Source: Ursus arctos (taxonomy: Eukaryota > Chordata > Mammalia > Carnivora > Ursidae). Taken from it: a stretch of 64,000 nt of DNA. Below, piece after piece: positions 1 through 11,110 of this stretch. The translations under genes and the position numbers were made by a program. Each line of letters starts with the position of its first letter. Position 1 is the first letter of the stretch. The DNA lies in contig NW_026623008.1 of the NCBI RefSeq assembly GCF_023065955.2, positions 15,158,501 to 15,222,500 on the forward strand. Direction: 5' to 3'. Below the pieces are notes generated by a model. It did no database searches. It was not told the origin of the DNA and saw only the letters and a list, made by a program, of their open reading frames with translations.

Positions 1-1000
<1,000 letters not shown>

Positions 1001-1144
1001 TCCAGTAATGAGTTCAAAAAAGAACAGGATGTTTGGACTTGCAGGCATCCAGTGAGCGTCCAGCTGGGCTCTTCTCAGAGCCCCCACACCAGCAGGCCAG
1101 GATGACACGCCACAGCTCACACTTCCCAGGAGTGCGGACATCCT

Positions 1145-1295
1145 TTGCTCATTACACCCTTACGGTCCTGTGAGGGTTGTGTTACTGGTTCTCTTTTATA
1201 GATGAGGAAAAATGTTCACAGAGGTGAGGCCCCTGCCTCTCATCACACAGCTAAATGGGGAGAGCTGGCATTTGAACCCAAGTCTGTTGATTCTG
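1145..1295 (-). repeat. MIR SINE fragment
   Basis: ttttatagatgaggaaaaat, then catcacacagctaa and atttgaacccaag, in the order of reverse-complement MIR. Confidence 0.65.
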
Positions 1296-1639
1296 GAGCC
1301 CACCAGGGGATCAGAGACGTATGTCTGGGAGATGTCAGGGGAGAGGCAATGGAGAGAGAGCTCCGTTCAGGCAGGTCGTCAAAGGGAGGAAAAATGTCCC
1401 CAGCCTAACAGTCTAGCTAAACAGGAAGGGAGGCACAATGAGAGGAAGTGGAGGGCGTGGCGGGGCCCTCCTGGCTGAGGAGGGACACACTGGCCAACGG
1501 CACTCAGAGCCCTCAGCCCAGGCCTTCACACCAGAGGCCAGCCCTGGGCTCCCCTCCACTGTGAGAGGTGCTTCCGGCAAAAGCCAGGGCCACAGGACAG
1601 GAGGGGGCTGAAGGTGGGGCTCGGCTCAGTGACACCGAG

Positions 1640-1995
1640 GTCATGTGCCAAGAGCTGAGCACCGGCTCAGGGCCATGTTGGAAATACTGAGAGGAAGACA
1701 GACTCCCTTGCTCTCAGCTGCTCACAGTCCAGCAGGAAGGCAGATAAAGAACAGACTGGGGTGGAGGGTGGGGTGGGGTCCAGTCAGGAAAGCTTTCCTG
1801 GAGATGGCGATGCCTGGGCTGGGTCTTCAGGAATAAGTAGGAGCTGGCCAGGTGAATGGGGAAGGAAAGGGGAGAGGAGGTAAGGCCTAGATCCTAAGGG
1901 GCCCTGTAAGCCCCTTTAAAGAACATGGACTCATTCTGGAGGGCTGGAAGGACATAGATTGGATTTGCCCCTTTGGAAAGTCCAAGGTGGAGGGA
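1640..1995 (+). repeat. Old interspersed repeat of the 'ggagatggcg / gggccctgtaag' type
   Basis: Weak similarity to an old dispersed mammalian repeat (cacagtccagcaggaagg, then actcattctggagggctgg). A related, clearer copy lies at 40845-41330. Family not assigned with confidence. Confidence 0.35.
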
Positions 1996-2980
1996 GTAAG
2001 GCTTGATGGGGTGTGAGCATGCAGGGGGTGACCCAAGCTGCCAGAGGGCGGGGAGTGGGGAGCTGCCAGGGGAGATGAGGAAACTCAGACTCTGACTGCA
2101 AGTGCCCCCCTCAAAAGCTGAGGGGGTGCCTGTCTCCGGGAGCCAGGTCCCAGCCTTCAGGGAGCCTCACGCTGGCACGTGGGGATCTGAGGTCAGTCAC
2201 CTTAGGGAAGGGCGCCGCGCAGCCTCACTGTCATCACCGCGTAATTTCTGGGCAGGAAATGACTGCGAATTGCCGCACCAGAGAAAGGGGAACATGAGAA
2301 CTTCTTATGGAAAAAAAATATTGCGTTCTAAAACCAACAAAAGGAACTTGGGGCCTAGTTGTATTTCCGAGGACAGCCAGGCAGCTCCAGCACCCAGACA
2401 GCTGTGTCAGGTAGAAGGAAGGCTACCACTGCCCAAAACCCCTTTCTGAAGAACGGATCTGAAAATGTGAGAAACGGGGAAAAAGAAAAAAAAATGTGAG
2501 CCACGCAGCTTCTGAGCATGCCAGTGCCGTGAAGTTAAAACTCTGGGCCAGGAGGGCCCGGTGCAGAGTCAGCCTGGGGCAGCGCTAACACGTCCCCAGC
2601 ACTGGCAGGTTTATGAAGTGCTTTTTCCTCGGCATCCATATTCTCACACAGCTCCCCTTGGGAACTGCTATTCAGAGAAGTCCCAGAGGATGTGAAGCAA
2701 GCACCGACATTTCTCTCTTCCTGCCACCCTGTCCCTGGCCTGCCTCACTGGCTGCCTGCTCCTGAGAGCCCTCATGCCCGCGTATCATGGCCCGGCACCA
2801 GGGGAGAGGGGGTGACAGGCAAAGAGGCAGGGGGGCCTTGGTTTACAGGCACCCCTCCGCCTGGTGCTGGCTCTTGGAAGCTAGAGAGCACAGCCGTCAG
2901 GCCAGGGGAAGCAGACACACCTCACCATCCGCATCTGCGTCTGGGGGGGGCGGAGCACCACCCAGTGTGGGGAGTCAGGT

Positions 2981-3052
2981 GAAAGGGAGGGAAAGAGGAA
3001 GGGAAGGGAGAAGATGAGAGGAACAGAGGGCAGGAAAAAGGAGTAATAGAGG
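2981..3052 (+). repeat. Purine-rich tract
   Basis: About 70 bases almost entirely A and G on the + strand, hence a pyrimidine run in the ECE1 transcript. Low-complexity sequence. Confidence 0.8.
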
Positions 3053-3950
3053 CAGCTAACACCTGAGTGCTTTCTATGTGCCTGGGGTCGTGCTAATTCC
3101 ATTTTGTTGCTGGGTGCCGCTATACCATCTTCACGACGTCCCGAAGAGTAGGCACCCGTATCAGCTCCAGAAGAAACACAGGAAGTGGGGGAGGAGGGTG
3201 AACAGTGAGAAAACCCATCTCTCTCCAGAACCCTCAGCCTTAGCCCAGTGGCCAGGCTGCCCCCAAGGAGCAGAAAATCGAGCTGAGCCTCATTGTTTAG
3301 TGTCAAGCAAACAGATGGGGTTCACTGCAAAAGTGAATCAGAATTAAGTCCAAATTAAATTAGAAATTCAGTTCCAGGAAGAAATGGCAAACAGAATTGG
3401 AAAATAGGGTTTTTAACCTTCGTAATGTTCTTCGCTCAACTCGTGCTGACTGGCTGGGGGCCTGCTGCTTTCTTGACAAGCCTCCTCTTCGGAGGGCAGA
3501 AGGAATCTAGAGGCATCCCCCTGGGGCAGAAGGCCCCCAGAGGCCTCTCTGGGAGAAGGCATCCAATTCCTGGTGCAGTGGACGGGGCCAGCCTGCGAGG
3601 CCCTTCTCTCTGAGCCTGCGGTCCCTGCCCTGCCTCCATCAGAGCATCCAGCGAGATGAGGTCACAGCGAGGGGAGGACACGAGTGCTTTCTCACTTTCC
3701 TTTTGGAAACGAGAGCATGTTGCTCACCAGAGACTGGTCTGCAGTGGCTCGGAGGGTGAGAGGATTAGTGGCAGGGAGCCCACTCTTTCTCGGGAGAGGT
3801 AACCGGGAGTGGCGACAAGCCAAGGAGCAGAACTGATGCTTGGGAGATGGAGCTGAGAATTACTGTAAACGCTCAGCTCACGGGTGGGCTTAACATCCTA
3901 TTTATTGTCACATGAGGCAGACAGAGAATGACACTGAAGGAAAAGGATGC

Positions 3951-4030
3951 CCTCAAAAGAGAGAGGTAGAGGGGGAGACAGAGGAGGAAAAACATAGACA
4001 AAGCGAAACAAGCAGAGAGAGAGAGAGAAA
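3951..4030 (+). repeat. Purine-rich (GA)-biased tract
   Basis: Low-complexity A/G sequence ending in (AG)n-like gagagagagagaaac. Gives a CT-rich run in the ECE1 sense strand. Confidence 0.75.
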
Positions 4031-5513
4031 CAGTTGAGCTGTCCAACCCAGGGGTTCCCAGAGCTTCCACAGCCAAGGGAACAAAGCCCTAATGAGGGAT
4101 AAATATTCGGTTACAGAAGTGAGTGCTTGGCTCACCTAGGCTTACAGCAAGAACGAGTTCTGCAGGCAAGGACGGGACATGGGACACCGCTGCCTAGGGC
4201 CCAGGAGACAAGCCAGCAGGAGAAGGGGTGGGGAGTGGGGCAGAGCCTGCTGTCCAGAGGAAGCAGGGGGGCGGGAAGGGAGGCAGAGGTCCTTGCTTAG
4301 CCACGGCCAGGGCCCCCAGCGACCTGGGCTGCATAGAGAGGCAAACAGGAGTCAGTCTGGCCAAGGGCTTGGCAGGGAGCCCATCCCCTGCAGCCCAAGA
4401 GCCTGGCCACCCCACGAGGGCTGGCAGGGTGACCAGGCTGCCGGCTTCAAGTCAGCCTCTCAGAGCAGACAGACCATGACAGCTCAGCCTAGTGCGGCAC
4501 CCGCTACCACAAAGGGGTTAGGCTGGGGGAGTTTCTTCCAGCCAAGCTTTTATACAGTGGACTTCCAGCTGAGGTCACTGGGGCCAGCCCGGAGCAGAGC
4601 TATAATGTTGTCTTGTCCTCCCTGCTTCTTCCCTGAGCCCTACCTGGCCGCCGGCCCCCCATGGCTGACTCTCTTCCAGTGACCTGTAACAGGGTACACG
4701 AGTGCCTGCTGTGGGGGAGGGGACTCCTGCCAGGACACAGGAACAAAAGTCTAGTATCTAGAAGAGGCACTTTTCAGGTCTCTTTGCTTCTCAGAAAGAA
4801 CACCCAGCTGCCCATGGCATGAGAAAAGGGAGGTTAAAGGTCAGCCTTGACTTTATCAAGACCCTGTGTGTGGGGGAGGGCACCTCTGGGCCTCAACCTC
4901 CCATCTTTAAAATGTGGAAGCTAGATGAGGTCTGACCATCCCAGGTCTGACCATCTCAGATTCTAGAAGAACTCGAAAGCCAGGAGTATAAGGCTCAAAC
5001 AGGTGGACTCCTGGAGAGCACAGAGGTCTTTTTAAAGTACTAAGTGGGCTTGTCCCTGAAATCACCCTCGAAGGACAGCCCTGTGTGAGGCACGGCGGGG
5101 TGGGGGGGGAGGGATGAGAAAAATCACCACTAAGAATGAAATATCTCAGCTTTCCCTCCTTTTGAAGAAACTGATTTTTACAAGCAGCAGCATGAATTTC
5201 AAAGGCTTTGGTAGCAGTCATGGCCGCCCACGCCCCAGCTGAGGCTGCGGGTATCACTTACTGATCCCTTCGGAGCCACCAAAATGGTGTGTGCTGGGGT
5301 GTGGAGTAGGGGACAGGCAGCGGGTCTGAGCAGAGCAGGGGCTACCGAGAGCGTAATGGTTATATTTAGGGCATCCTGAGATCTCTGGCCTGGTGAGTCA
5401 CGGTAACAATCCCAATAGCAACCAAATCCATTTTCTGTGCATTACGCACAAGGCTTCACTTCCACGGCCTCATTCAATCTTTGCAACAACTGTTGATTAA
5501 TAATATTAATCCC

Positions 5514-5728
5514 AAGACGCCTGGGTGGCTCAGTCGGTTGAGAGTCTGCCTTTGGCTCAGGTCATGATCTCCAGGTCCTGGGATCAAGTCCCACATCGGG
5601 CTCCCTGATCAGTGAGGAGTCTGCTTCTCCCTCTGCCTGCTGCTCCCCCTGCTTGTGCTCTCGCTCTCCCTCTCTCCATCTCACAAATAAATAAAATCTT
5701 GAAAAAATATATTTAAAAAATTAAAAAA
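5514..5728 (+). mobile_element. CAN-SINE (tRNA-derived)
   Basis: Head gcctgggtggctcagtcggt, CT-rich 3' half and aaataaataaaatcttg tail. Target-site duplication taatattaatccc at 5501-5513 and taatattaaccc at 5729-5740. It interrupts an older MIR-like sequence. Confidence 0.93.
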
Positions 5729-6165
5729 TAATATTAACCCCATTTGACGAAAAAAGCTGTTTACATGAGCTGCTTTCAGGTCTCACAGCCCATCAGAGGC
5801 CAAGCTGAGGCCTTGGGGCTACCTGGCTTTAAATTCGGCCCTTGGTCTGCAGTGACTGATTTTAGTGGATCACAATTAACGTGGGCCTAAATATGAGATA
5901 AAGGAAAAGAAAAAGCTTTTTAGGTGCAGGACGCGTAGAACGTGGCTCCAGCTACATTCAGTACTGGGCCAGCATATTCAGCAACAAAGCTGTCAAGTTT
6001 GGTGGAGAGACGGACGTTTTCATTTACTGGTATTGGTATGGGTAACTTTGGAGTTCCAGAACCAAAGGGCTTCAAAATCGGAAAAAATCAAGTAGCTTAT
6101 TTCTATAGTAGCCCGTCAAAGAGAGAGATTTGGGAGGGGGGGAGGGGGGCCATTTTAAAGATCTT

Positions 6166-6377
6166 TTTTTTTTTTAAACGATTTTATTTTATTTATTTGA
6201 CAGAGAGAGACAGCCAGCGAGAGAGGGAACACAAGCAGGGGGAGTGTGACAGGAAGAAGCAGGCTCCCAGCGGAGGAGCCTGATGCGGGGGCCTGATGCG
6301 GGGCTCGATCCCAGAACGCCGGGATCACGCCCTGAGCCGAAGGCAGATGCTTAACCGCTGTGCCACCCAGGCGCCCC
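6166..6377 (-). mobile_element. CAN-SINE, young arctoid-type subfamily
   Basis: Minus-oriented copy: T-rich tail, gacagagagagacagccagc, gaagaagcaggctc and the reverse-complemented head at the right end. Perfect 15-bp duplication cattttaaagatctt at 6151-6165 and 6378-6392. It contains a small internal repeat (cctgatgcgggg twice, about 6280-6303). Confidence 0.95.
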
Positions 6378-6544
6378 CATTTTAAAGATCTTAATTCGAA
6401 GAAGCAGTTGTGTTTTAGCATCGGCTCATAGGAAATTACCCGAAGGGCTAAGGGATGGTCACCTACGATGTTAGTTACTGGGCCTATCGTCCAACCTTAG
6501 CAGATTGAGTACATATATTTTTATAAACTGGTACTGTAAGGCAC

Positions 6545-6561
6545 TATATTTTTTTTTACGC

Positions 6562-6610
<49 letters not shown>

Positions 6611-6708
6611 ATCTATCTATGTAACTTCTGCGCCCAACATGGGGCTCAAACTCACGACTCCAAGATCAGGAGTCACATGCCCTACCGACTGAGCCAGCCA
6701 GGCGCCCC
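6545..6708 (-). mobile_element. CAN-SINE, older, with expanded tail microsatellite
   Basis: Minus-oriented tRNA-like part (gcgcccaacatggggctcaa, then gactgagccagccaggcgcc) preceded by a (CTAT)n tract in place of the usual tail. Flanks ggcactata and ggcattata look like a diverged duplication. Confidence 0.85.
6561..6620 (+). repeat. (CTAT)n microsatellite
   Basis: About 14 uninterrupted TATC units, then a one-unit slip (atcatctat) near 6610. It sits in the tail of a CAN-SINE and is likely length-polymorphic. Confidence 0.95.
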
Positions 6709-6719
6709 ACGGCATTATA

Positions 6720-7005
6720 ATTTTTAATGACAGCATGTTTGGGGAGTTTTTAAACAACAGGAAAAATGCTCATGAAGGGGCATTAAATGAAACAAGCACA
6801 GCACAACATCATGTACTTAGAGTGAGCTCAATTAGGTTTAAAAATATACGTGTGCAAATGTGGAAAACCAGAAGGGGCTATTCTCAAGTGCTGGGATTAC
6901 TAGTTCTTTTTAAATCTTTTTCTGTATACTCGACTATCTTTTTTTTCACAAATAAGCACGTAAAGTCTTTATATTGGGAGGAATATAACTCCAATGATTA
7001 AAAAC
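6720..7005 (+). mobile_element. Old L1-like 3' fragment
   Basis: AT-rich sequence (gctcatgaaggggcattaaa, then ctgggattactagttctttt, and atattgggaggaatataac) resembles the 3' untranslated part of an ancient L1. Weak; family not assigned. Confidence 0.35.
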
Positions 7006-7010
7006 AAAAT

Positions 7011-7216
7011 GGGGGCGCCTGGGTGGCTCAGTCGTTAAGCATCTGCCTTTGGCTCAGGGAGTGATCCCAGGGTCCTGGAATCGAGCCCCGAGTCAGGCTC
7101 CTCCGCTGGGAGCCTGCTTCTTCCTCTCCCACTCCCCCTGCTTGTGTTCCCCCTCTCGCTGGCTGTCTCTTTCTCTGTCAAATAAATAAAATCTTTTAAA
7201 AATTAAAAAAAAATAA
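7011..7216 (+). mobile_element. CAN-SINE, young arctoid-type subfamily
   Basis: Full structure from gggggcgcctgggtggctca through cctgcttcttcctctcccac and ctcgctggctgtctc to the A-rich tail with aataaataaaatc. Confidence 0.95.
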
Positions 7217-7419
7217 ATGAATAGAAAACTCCGCTTCATAAATTGAGGTGACCAAGTTCTTGACTCAAGCACTGGCTAGTTCACACTTGCTTTGGGGAAG
7301 TCGTGGAAGCTCAAGGGAAGCCGGATTGGGTACCCCACAGAAAGGCCCAAAGTCCTTGGGGCAACCTTTTTGGCTTTGCCTGTATAAAAAGCAGACAATG
7401 TACCCAGTTTGGCAGATTG

Positions 7420-7560
7420 GTGTAGGGACAGCAACACTGCACTCCAAACACATGATAGCTCTGTGACCACAGGAATGTCCCCAACCTCTCTGAGCCTCAG
7501 CTTCATCATCTGTAACATAGCCATGGGGCCCTGACCTCATAGGTCATAAAAACAACAATA
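7420..7560 (+). repeat. MIR SINE fragment
   Basis: ctctgtgaccacaggaatgt, then cctctctgagcctcagcttc and atctgtaaca, in MIR order. Confidence 0.65.
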
Positions 7561-7569
7561 ATCCTAGCA

Positions 7570-7710
7570 GGCCCCATAAGAGGCATTACATTTACTTTCT
7601 TTTACTCCCATGCTACAGATGAGGGAATTGTGTTTTCAGTGGTTAAACAGCTCACCCAAGACCATGAGCGGCGTCAGAATTCACACCGGGGACCCCAGCT
7701 TCGGAGACTG
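7570..7710 (-). repeat. MIR SINE fragment
   Basis: ctcccatgctacagatgagg, then gctcacccaagaccatgag and cagaattcacaccggg, reverse-complement MIR. Confidence 0.6.
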
Positions 7711-8024
7711 GGCTGTTTCCACTCTGCCAGGCAGCCCCGGAGCAGATGAACACACTTTGTGACCTGAAAAAGGCTACCCCCATGTGGGCTACTGTTATGT
7801 TATGGTGATGACAACATGGCCTATTATTTTGTTGTGAATTCTGAAGTGCTTTTGTGCTGATATATTTAGAACCTTCTGTGCAAGATAACACTGAAAAGAT
7901 TGCTGATTAGATTCTGTTTTGATTTGTAAAGGGAAAAGTGCCTGCCAGAGAAATCTAATTTCCTGCTGGATTTAGCCTCTCAAGAAGGGTCCCAGGGAAG
8001 AGGTCTAGACAGATTGTGTGGATC

Positions 8025-8165
8025 TCTCACTCCCAGACTTCTTGCTCTGTGACCTAAGGCGAGTTGTATCCCCATTCAGGCCCTTGATTTCCTCCTCTGT
8101 AAGTGGGAACAGTAATCCCTACAGCTCATAGGGGTGGTCCTGAAAGTTAAGTGGGATGATGTGGG
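8025..8165 (+). repeat. MIR SINE fragment
   Basis: cttgctctgtgacctaaggc, then ttcctcctctgtaagtggga and gaaagttaagtgggatga. Confidence 0.65.
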
Positions 8166-8847
8166 ATTATATAGGTAAGGGTGCCATATCCCAGTGTGCA
8201 GACCACTTGCAGTCATGAGTTTGGATCTCCCTGGGCCTACTTACCCAGGCTGGAGGAAGGACTCCATCAGTGCTGTTTTCCTTTATTGGCATTATTATTC
8301 CAGCTTCTAAGAGGTGTGCCTGAGTAGGGTTGGGCCTGGCAGCCTGCATTTCCACGCACCCTAAGCTTGCCCTCTGGATGAGTTGTGATTTGGTGTCAGC
8401 TCACTGGGTAGCCCCAACACATTCCCCAAAGCTCCCTTGGTCAACCTGGCAGTTCTCCTGGACTGAGATGCCCTGCTCCTCTCTCTGGGCTGCTTTCTCG
8501 GGAGCCAGATCAAGGGCCCCCTAAGTTTTCCTGCTACTTCCAACTCGCTCCCGCCCACCTGCCTGGGTCCAAACTCCACCAGGGCTGAGGTCCTGTTCAA
8601 CACTGTCCCAGTTCGGCCCTGCAGGGAGAGGAGAGCAGGAAGCAGCCATGCTCACTGCTCTGCCACAAGGTAGGGAGGTGGTGGGCATGTTTGAGTCCCA
8701 CAGGGACAGACCCTGGGGAGGGGGGGAATTGGGTTTCGTGAGTAGGCTGCAAAGAGGCAAGGAAAGAGGGGGCAGAAGATGCCTTCCTCCCTGTAGGAAA
8801 TTCAGGTACTGGGGAAAAGGGGAAGAATTGGGCCATGCCTACCAGAT

Positions 8848-8945
8848 AGGGTGACCAACCATCCTGGTTTGCCCAGGACTGAGAGGTTTCCAGGGACACA
8901 GAGCTTTCCATGCTAAAACTGGGACAGTTTTAAACTCTGCCATTA
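8848..8945 (+). repeat. Unassigned old repeat (tagggtgaccaaccatcctgg)
   Basis: The sequence ggtgaccaaccatcctggtt followed by tgctaaaactgggacagttt recalls a dispersed mammalian element with self-complementary ends, but I cannot name the family. Confidence 0.3.
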
Positions 8946-9317
8946 TTAGACTGTGTGTCCCTGGGCAAGTCCCTCAGCACGCAGGGACTGCCTTTCCTGT
9001 GAAAGGTAACTGGTCCAGTTCAGTTCTATAGGGTGCTTCAACTCTGCCAAGGGGCTGTAGTCCCATTGGCAGGTGGCAGGAGGATTGGGGGACAGCCAGA
9101 GCTGGGGAGGAGACCCGGGTGGAGGGAGCCCAGTGCCTTGGAGGCACTTCTGCCCCGGAAAGGCATCCTTCCCCCCACGGAGCCCAGAGCTGCCCAGAGC
9201 TGCCCTGAGCCGCCAGGCTGGCACGGCCCCCTCTCGGGCTGGCAGGGTAGGGGGCGGGGGAGGCAGCAGCGCGCATGCCCGGCTGCCTGGGGGCTCGCAG
9301 CGGGCCAGGGCTCCTAC

Positions 9318-9404
9318 CTGCAGGCCGTTTGGGTACACTTCACCCTCGGACAGCGAGTCCACCAGGTCCTCCTCGTCCAGCGTGGCCCGCTTGTAGGTCG
9401 ACAT
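9318..9404 (-). CDS. ECE1: ECE1 common exon 2 (cytosolic tail, [18 protein letters not shown])
   Basis: This is an 87-bp, 29-codon exon, phase 0 at both ends, encoding [20 protein letters not shown] followed by GEVYPNGLQ. It matches the cytosolic segment shared by human ECE-1b, 1c and 1d except EV for DA before YPNGL. The acceptor is GGCTTTGCAG|ATGTCG and the donor CTGCAG|GTAGGAG, so splicing to exon 3 joins LQ to VNF in frame. The acidic DEEDLVDSL stretch and the YPNGL motif are the kind of cytosolic signals that drive endocytic sorting, and ST/T residues near the front are candidate kinase sites. The exon's first codon is itself ATG: in 1c transcripts it directly follows the exon 1c ATG. 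The exon is skipped in ECE-1a transcripts, which start downstream. Confidence 0.96.
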
Positions 9405-9446
9405 CTGCAAAGCCAAGTGGAGCACAGACTCCCTCAGCGCCTCCAT
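9405..9446 (-). CDS. ECE1: ECE-1d isoform-specific N terminus (continuous with exon 2)
   Basis: Fourteen codons, [14 protein letters not shown], run from an ATG at 9446-9444 straight through the exon 2 acceptor into MSTYKR. This equals the human ECE-1d-specific peptide as I recall it. The start has an optimal context (GCCATGG). No other in-frame ATG occurs upstream; the frame stays open to beyond 9845 with only non-ATG triplets, so this ATG is the natural start. As with ECE-1a, the last codons (HLALQ) double as the acceptor sequence of exon 2 for transcripts coming from exon 1c or the upstream 1b exon. The transcript begins in the surrounding CpG island. Confidence 0.93.
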
Positions 9447-10584
9447 GGCTCTCGGGCGAATGGGGAGAATGGGGAAGCGGCCCCGGCGCCGCCGCGTGCC
9501 CCGCCCCGCCCGGGACACCGAGACCGGCCCACGGACCGGCCCGCGGCGGGGGAGGGGGGGTCCCGCCTCCCTCCGCTCCTCCCCGCCTCCCCTTCCCCGC
9601 CATCCCGCTTGTGCAACGCGACGCCTCACCCCCAGCGCCCACAGCGCGGCGGCCACCCGCTCCGCATGCTGCGCCCCCCGACGCCGGGTCCCCAGCGCCA
9701 CCACGGCCGCCGCTGCGCGACAGGCTGGCCGGGGCGGGCCAGGCGGACAACGCGCCACCTTCGCGGGCGGGGCCTGACCGGCGCGCGGTTGCCGGTTCCC
9801 TCCATGGCCCCACGGGGAGACCCGGGGCAGGGGGAGGCCCCCCACGGCCAGCCCCTAGCCGGCGGGAAGGGGCCTCGCAGCAGCCCCTCCTCCTGGGAAG
9901 CCCCAAGTCTCCCTTTGGTAAGGGGGTTGGCACACAGCAGCAGTCGCGGGTTAGAAAGATGCCTCTAATTTGGACCACAACTGTCAGGAGAGAGGTTCTA
10001 CCCCCCAGTGGCCCTTAGGTGCCTCAAGTTAAGTCTCCCCATCAGAGCTAGAAAGACTGGGGCGGAGGGAGGTGGAGTAAAAAAGGCAGGTGTCTCCCCT
10101 CTCATTTCCCTCTTCCTCTAGCTCAGGGATTTTAAGCCAGAGAATTTCAGAAAATTCCAGAGGCTTAGGGCTAGTCAAAAACCAGAAAGGTGACCCATCC
10201 CTCCACCTCAGTCTCAGGAGGCAAGAATCTCTAGCAGGTGCTCCCTCCCCAGCCGTTGTGACCTGGGCTGGAAAAGCAGGCTCTCTCAGATGTGGGGTGC
10301 TCAGATAGGGACTCTAGGTACCCAGCACTCCGCTTCCCACCTCAGAGAAGTCTAACCCAGAAGTTTCCCGAAGGACCCTCCGCTTCCAGTGTGACCTGGA
10401 ATCCCCTGCATTTATACATTTTTCAGCTTCCCTCAGTACACATCTGTTCATTCCCATATATGGTTCCCAAGCCACACACGTGTGCAGGAACTGGCTCAGA
10501 GGGGTGGAGTGACTGCTCGGGGGTCACAGCGACAGCTCCCGGCGGTCTCCTGCTTCTACTTTGGCCCTCTCAGCACCCAGAGTG

Positions 10585-11110
10585 AACCTTTAAAAGGACA
10601 TTCTAATCTTGCTATTCCCTTGCTTAAAACTCTGCAAGGACAGTCCCTTTACCAGTCTGCCCACAGCCCCTGGCCACCCCTGACCCTCATCTCGTGCTGC
10701 TCCCCAGCTCACTCACTCAGGCCCCAACTTCTTCGGCCTTCACTCAGTTCCTCAGATTCTCAAGTTTCTCCTCTCCCTCAAGATCTTTACAGCCGCTATC
10801 CCCTCTATCTGGAACATTCTTTCCTCGTCTCTACTCCTCCCATGGCCAGTTCCGGCTTCAGACCTCAGCTTAAATCACCACCTCCTCCAGTGTCCTGACC
10901 ACTCTAAGCAGCCCCTCCAATACTGTTACATCCCATTTCCCCCCGTTACGGTATTTACTGTAGTCTTTTGTTATTATTTTATTTTACGTTGATCCATCCC
11001 CTCCCAACTCTGCAAGCATTATGAGCTTTATCAGGGTTGGGACCTTGTTTGGCACAGAGAATCCCCATCACCTCACATACCGTAGGTGCTCACCAGACGT
11101 TCAAATCAAT
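10585..11110 (+). mobile_element. L2 LINE 3' fragment
   Basis: Diverged but ordered L2 3' landmarks: cttgcttaaaactctgcaag, ctatctggaacattctttcc, cagcttaaatcaccacctcc, and the terminal gaccttgtttggcacagaga / taggtgctca. Confidence 0.8.

Larger units (their letters stand above)
9230..9800 (-). promoter_or_regulatory. CpG island with the ECE-1d promoter and exon 2
   Basis: The segment is very GC-rich with frequent CpG, in contrast to the flanks. It spans exon 2, the ECE-1d start codon and about 350 bp upstream of it on the minus strand. Several GC-box-like runs are present (for example CCCCGCCCC and GGCGGGG near 9495-9545 and 9735-9770). No TATA box is evident, as expected of a CpG-island promoter. 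The exact transcription start cannot be placed by eye; most of 9450-9550 is probably 5'UTR of the 1d transcript. Confidence 0.75.

Noticed and set aside
7011..7090. tRNA-like heads of the CAN-SINEs as tRNA genes
   Set aside because: These are tRNA-derived retrotransposon promoters with target-site duplications and A-tails, not functional tRNA genes.
9230..9800. Second gene divergent from the CpG island
   Set aside because: CpG islands often give divergent transcripts, but no plus-strand exon with donor and conserved frame is visible; an antisense non-coding RNA cannot be shown or excluded from sequence alone.
8946..9845. 299-codon open frame on the minus strand across the CpG island
   Set aside because: Only its part from 9446 to 9318 is real ECE1 coding sequence. 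Beyond the exon 2 donor it runs into intron, and its upstream part starts at a non-ATG triplet in stop-poor GC-rich DNA.
9033..10018. Long plus-strand open frames (up to 311 codons) opposite ECE1 exon 2
   Set aside because: Antisense shadow of the CpG island: biased composition, no recognisable domain, no homology.
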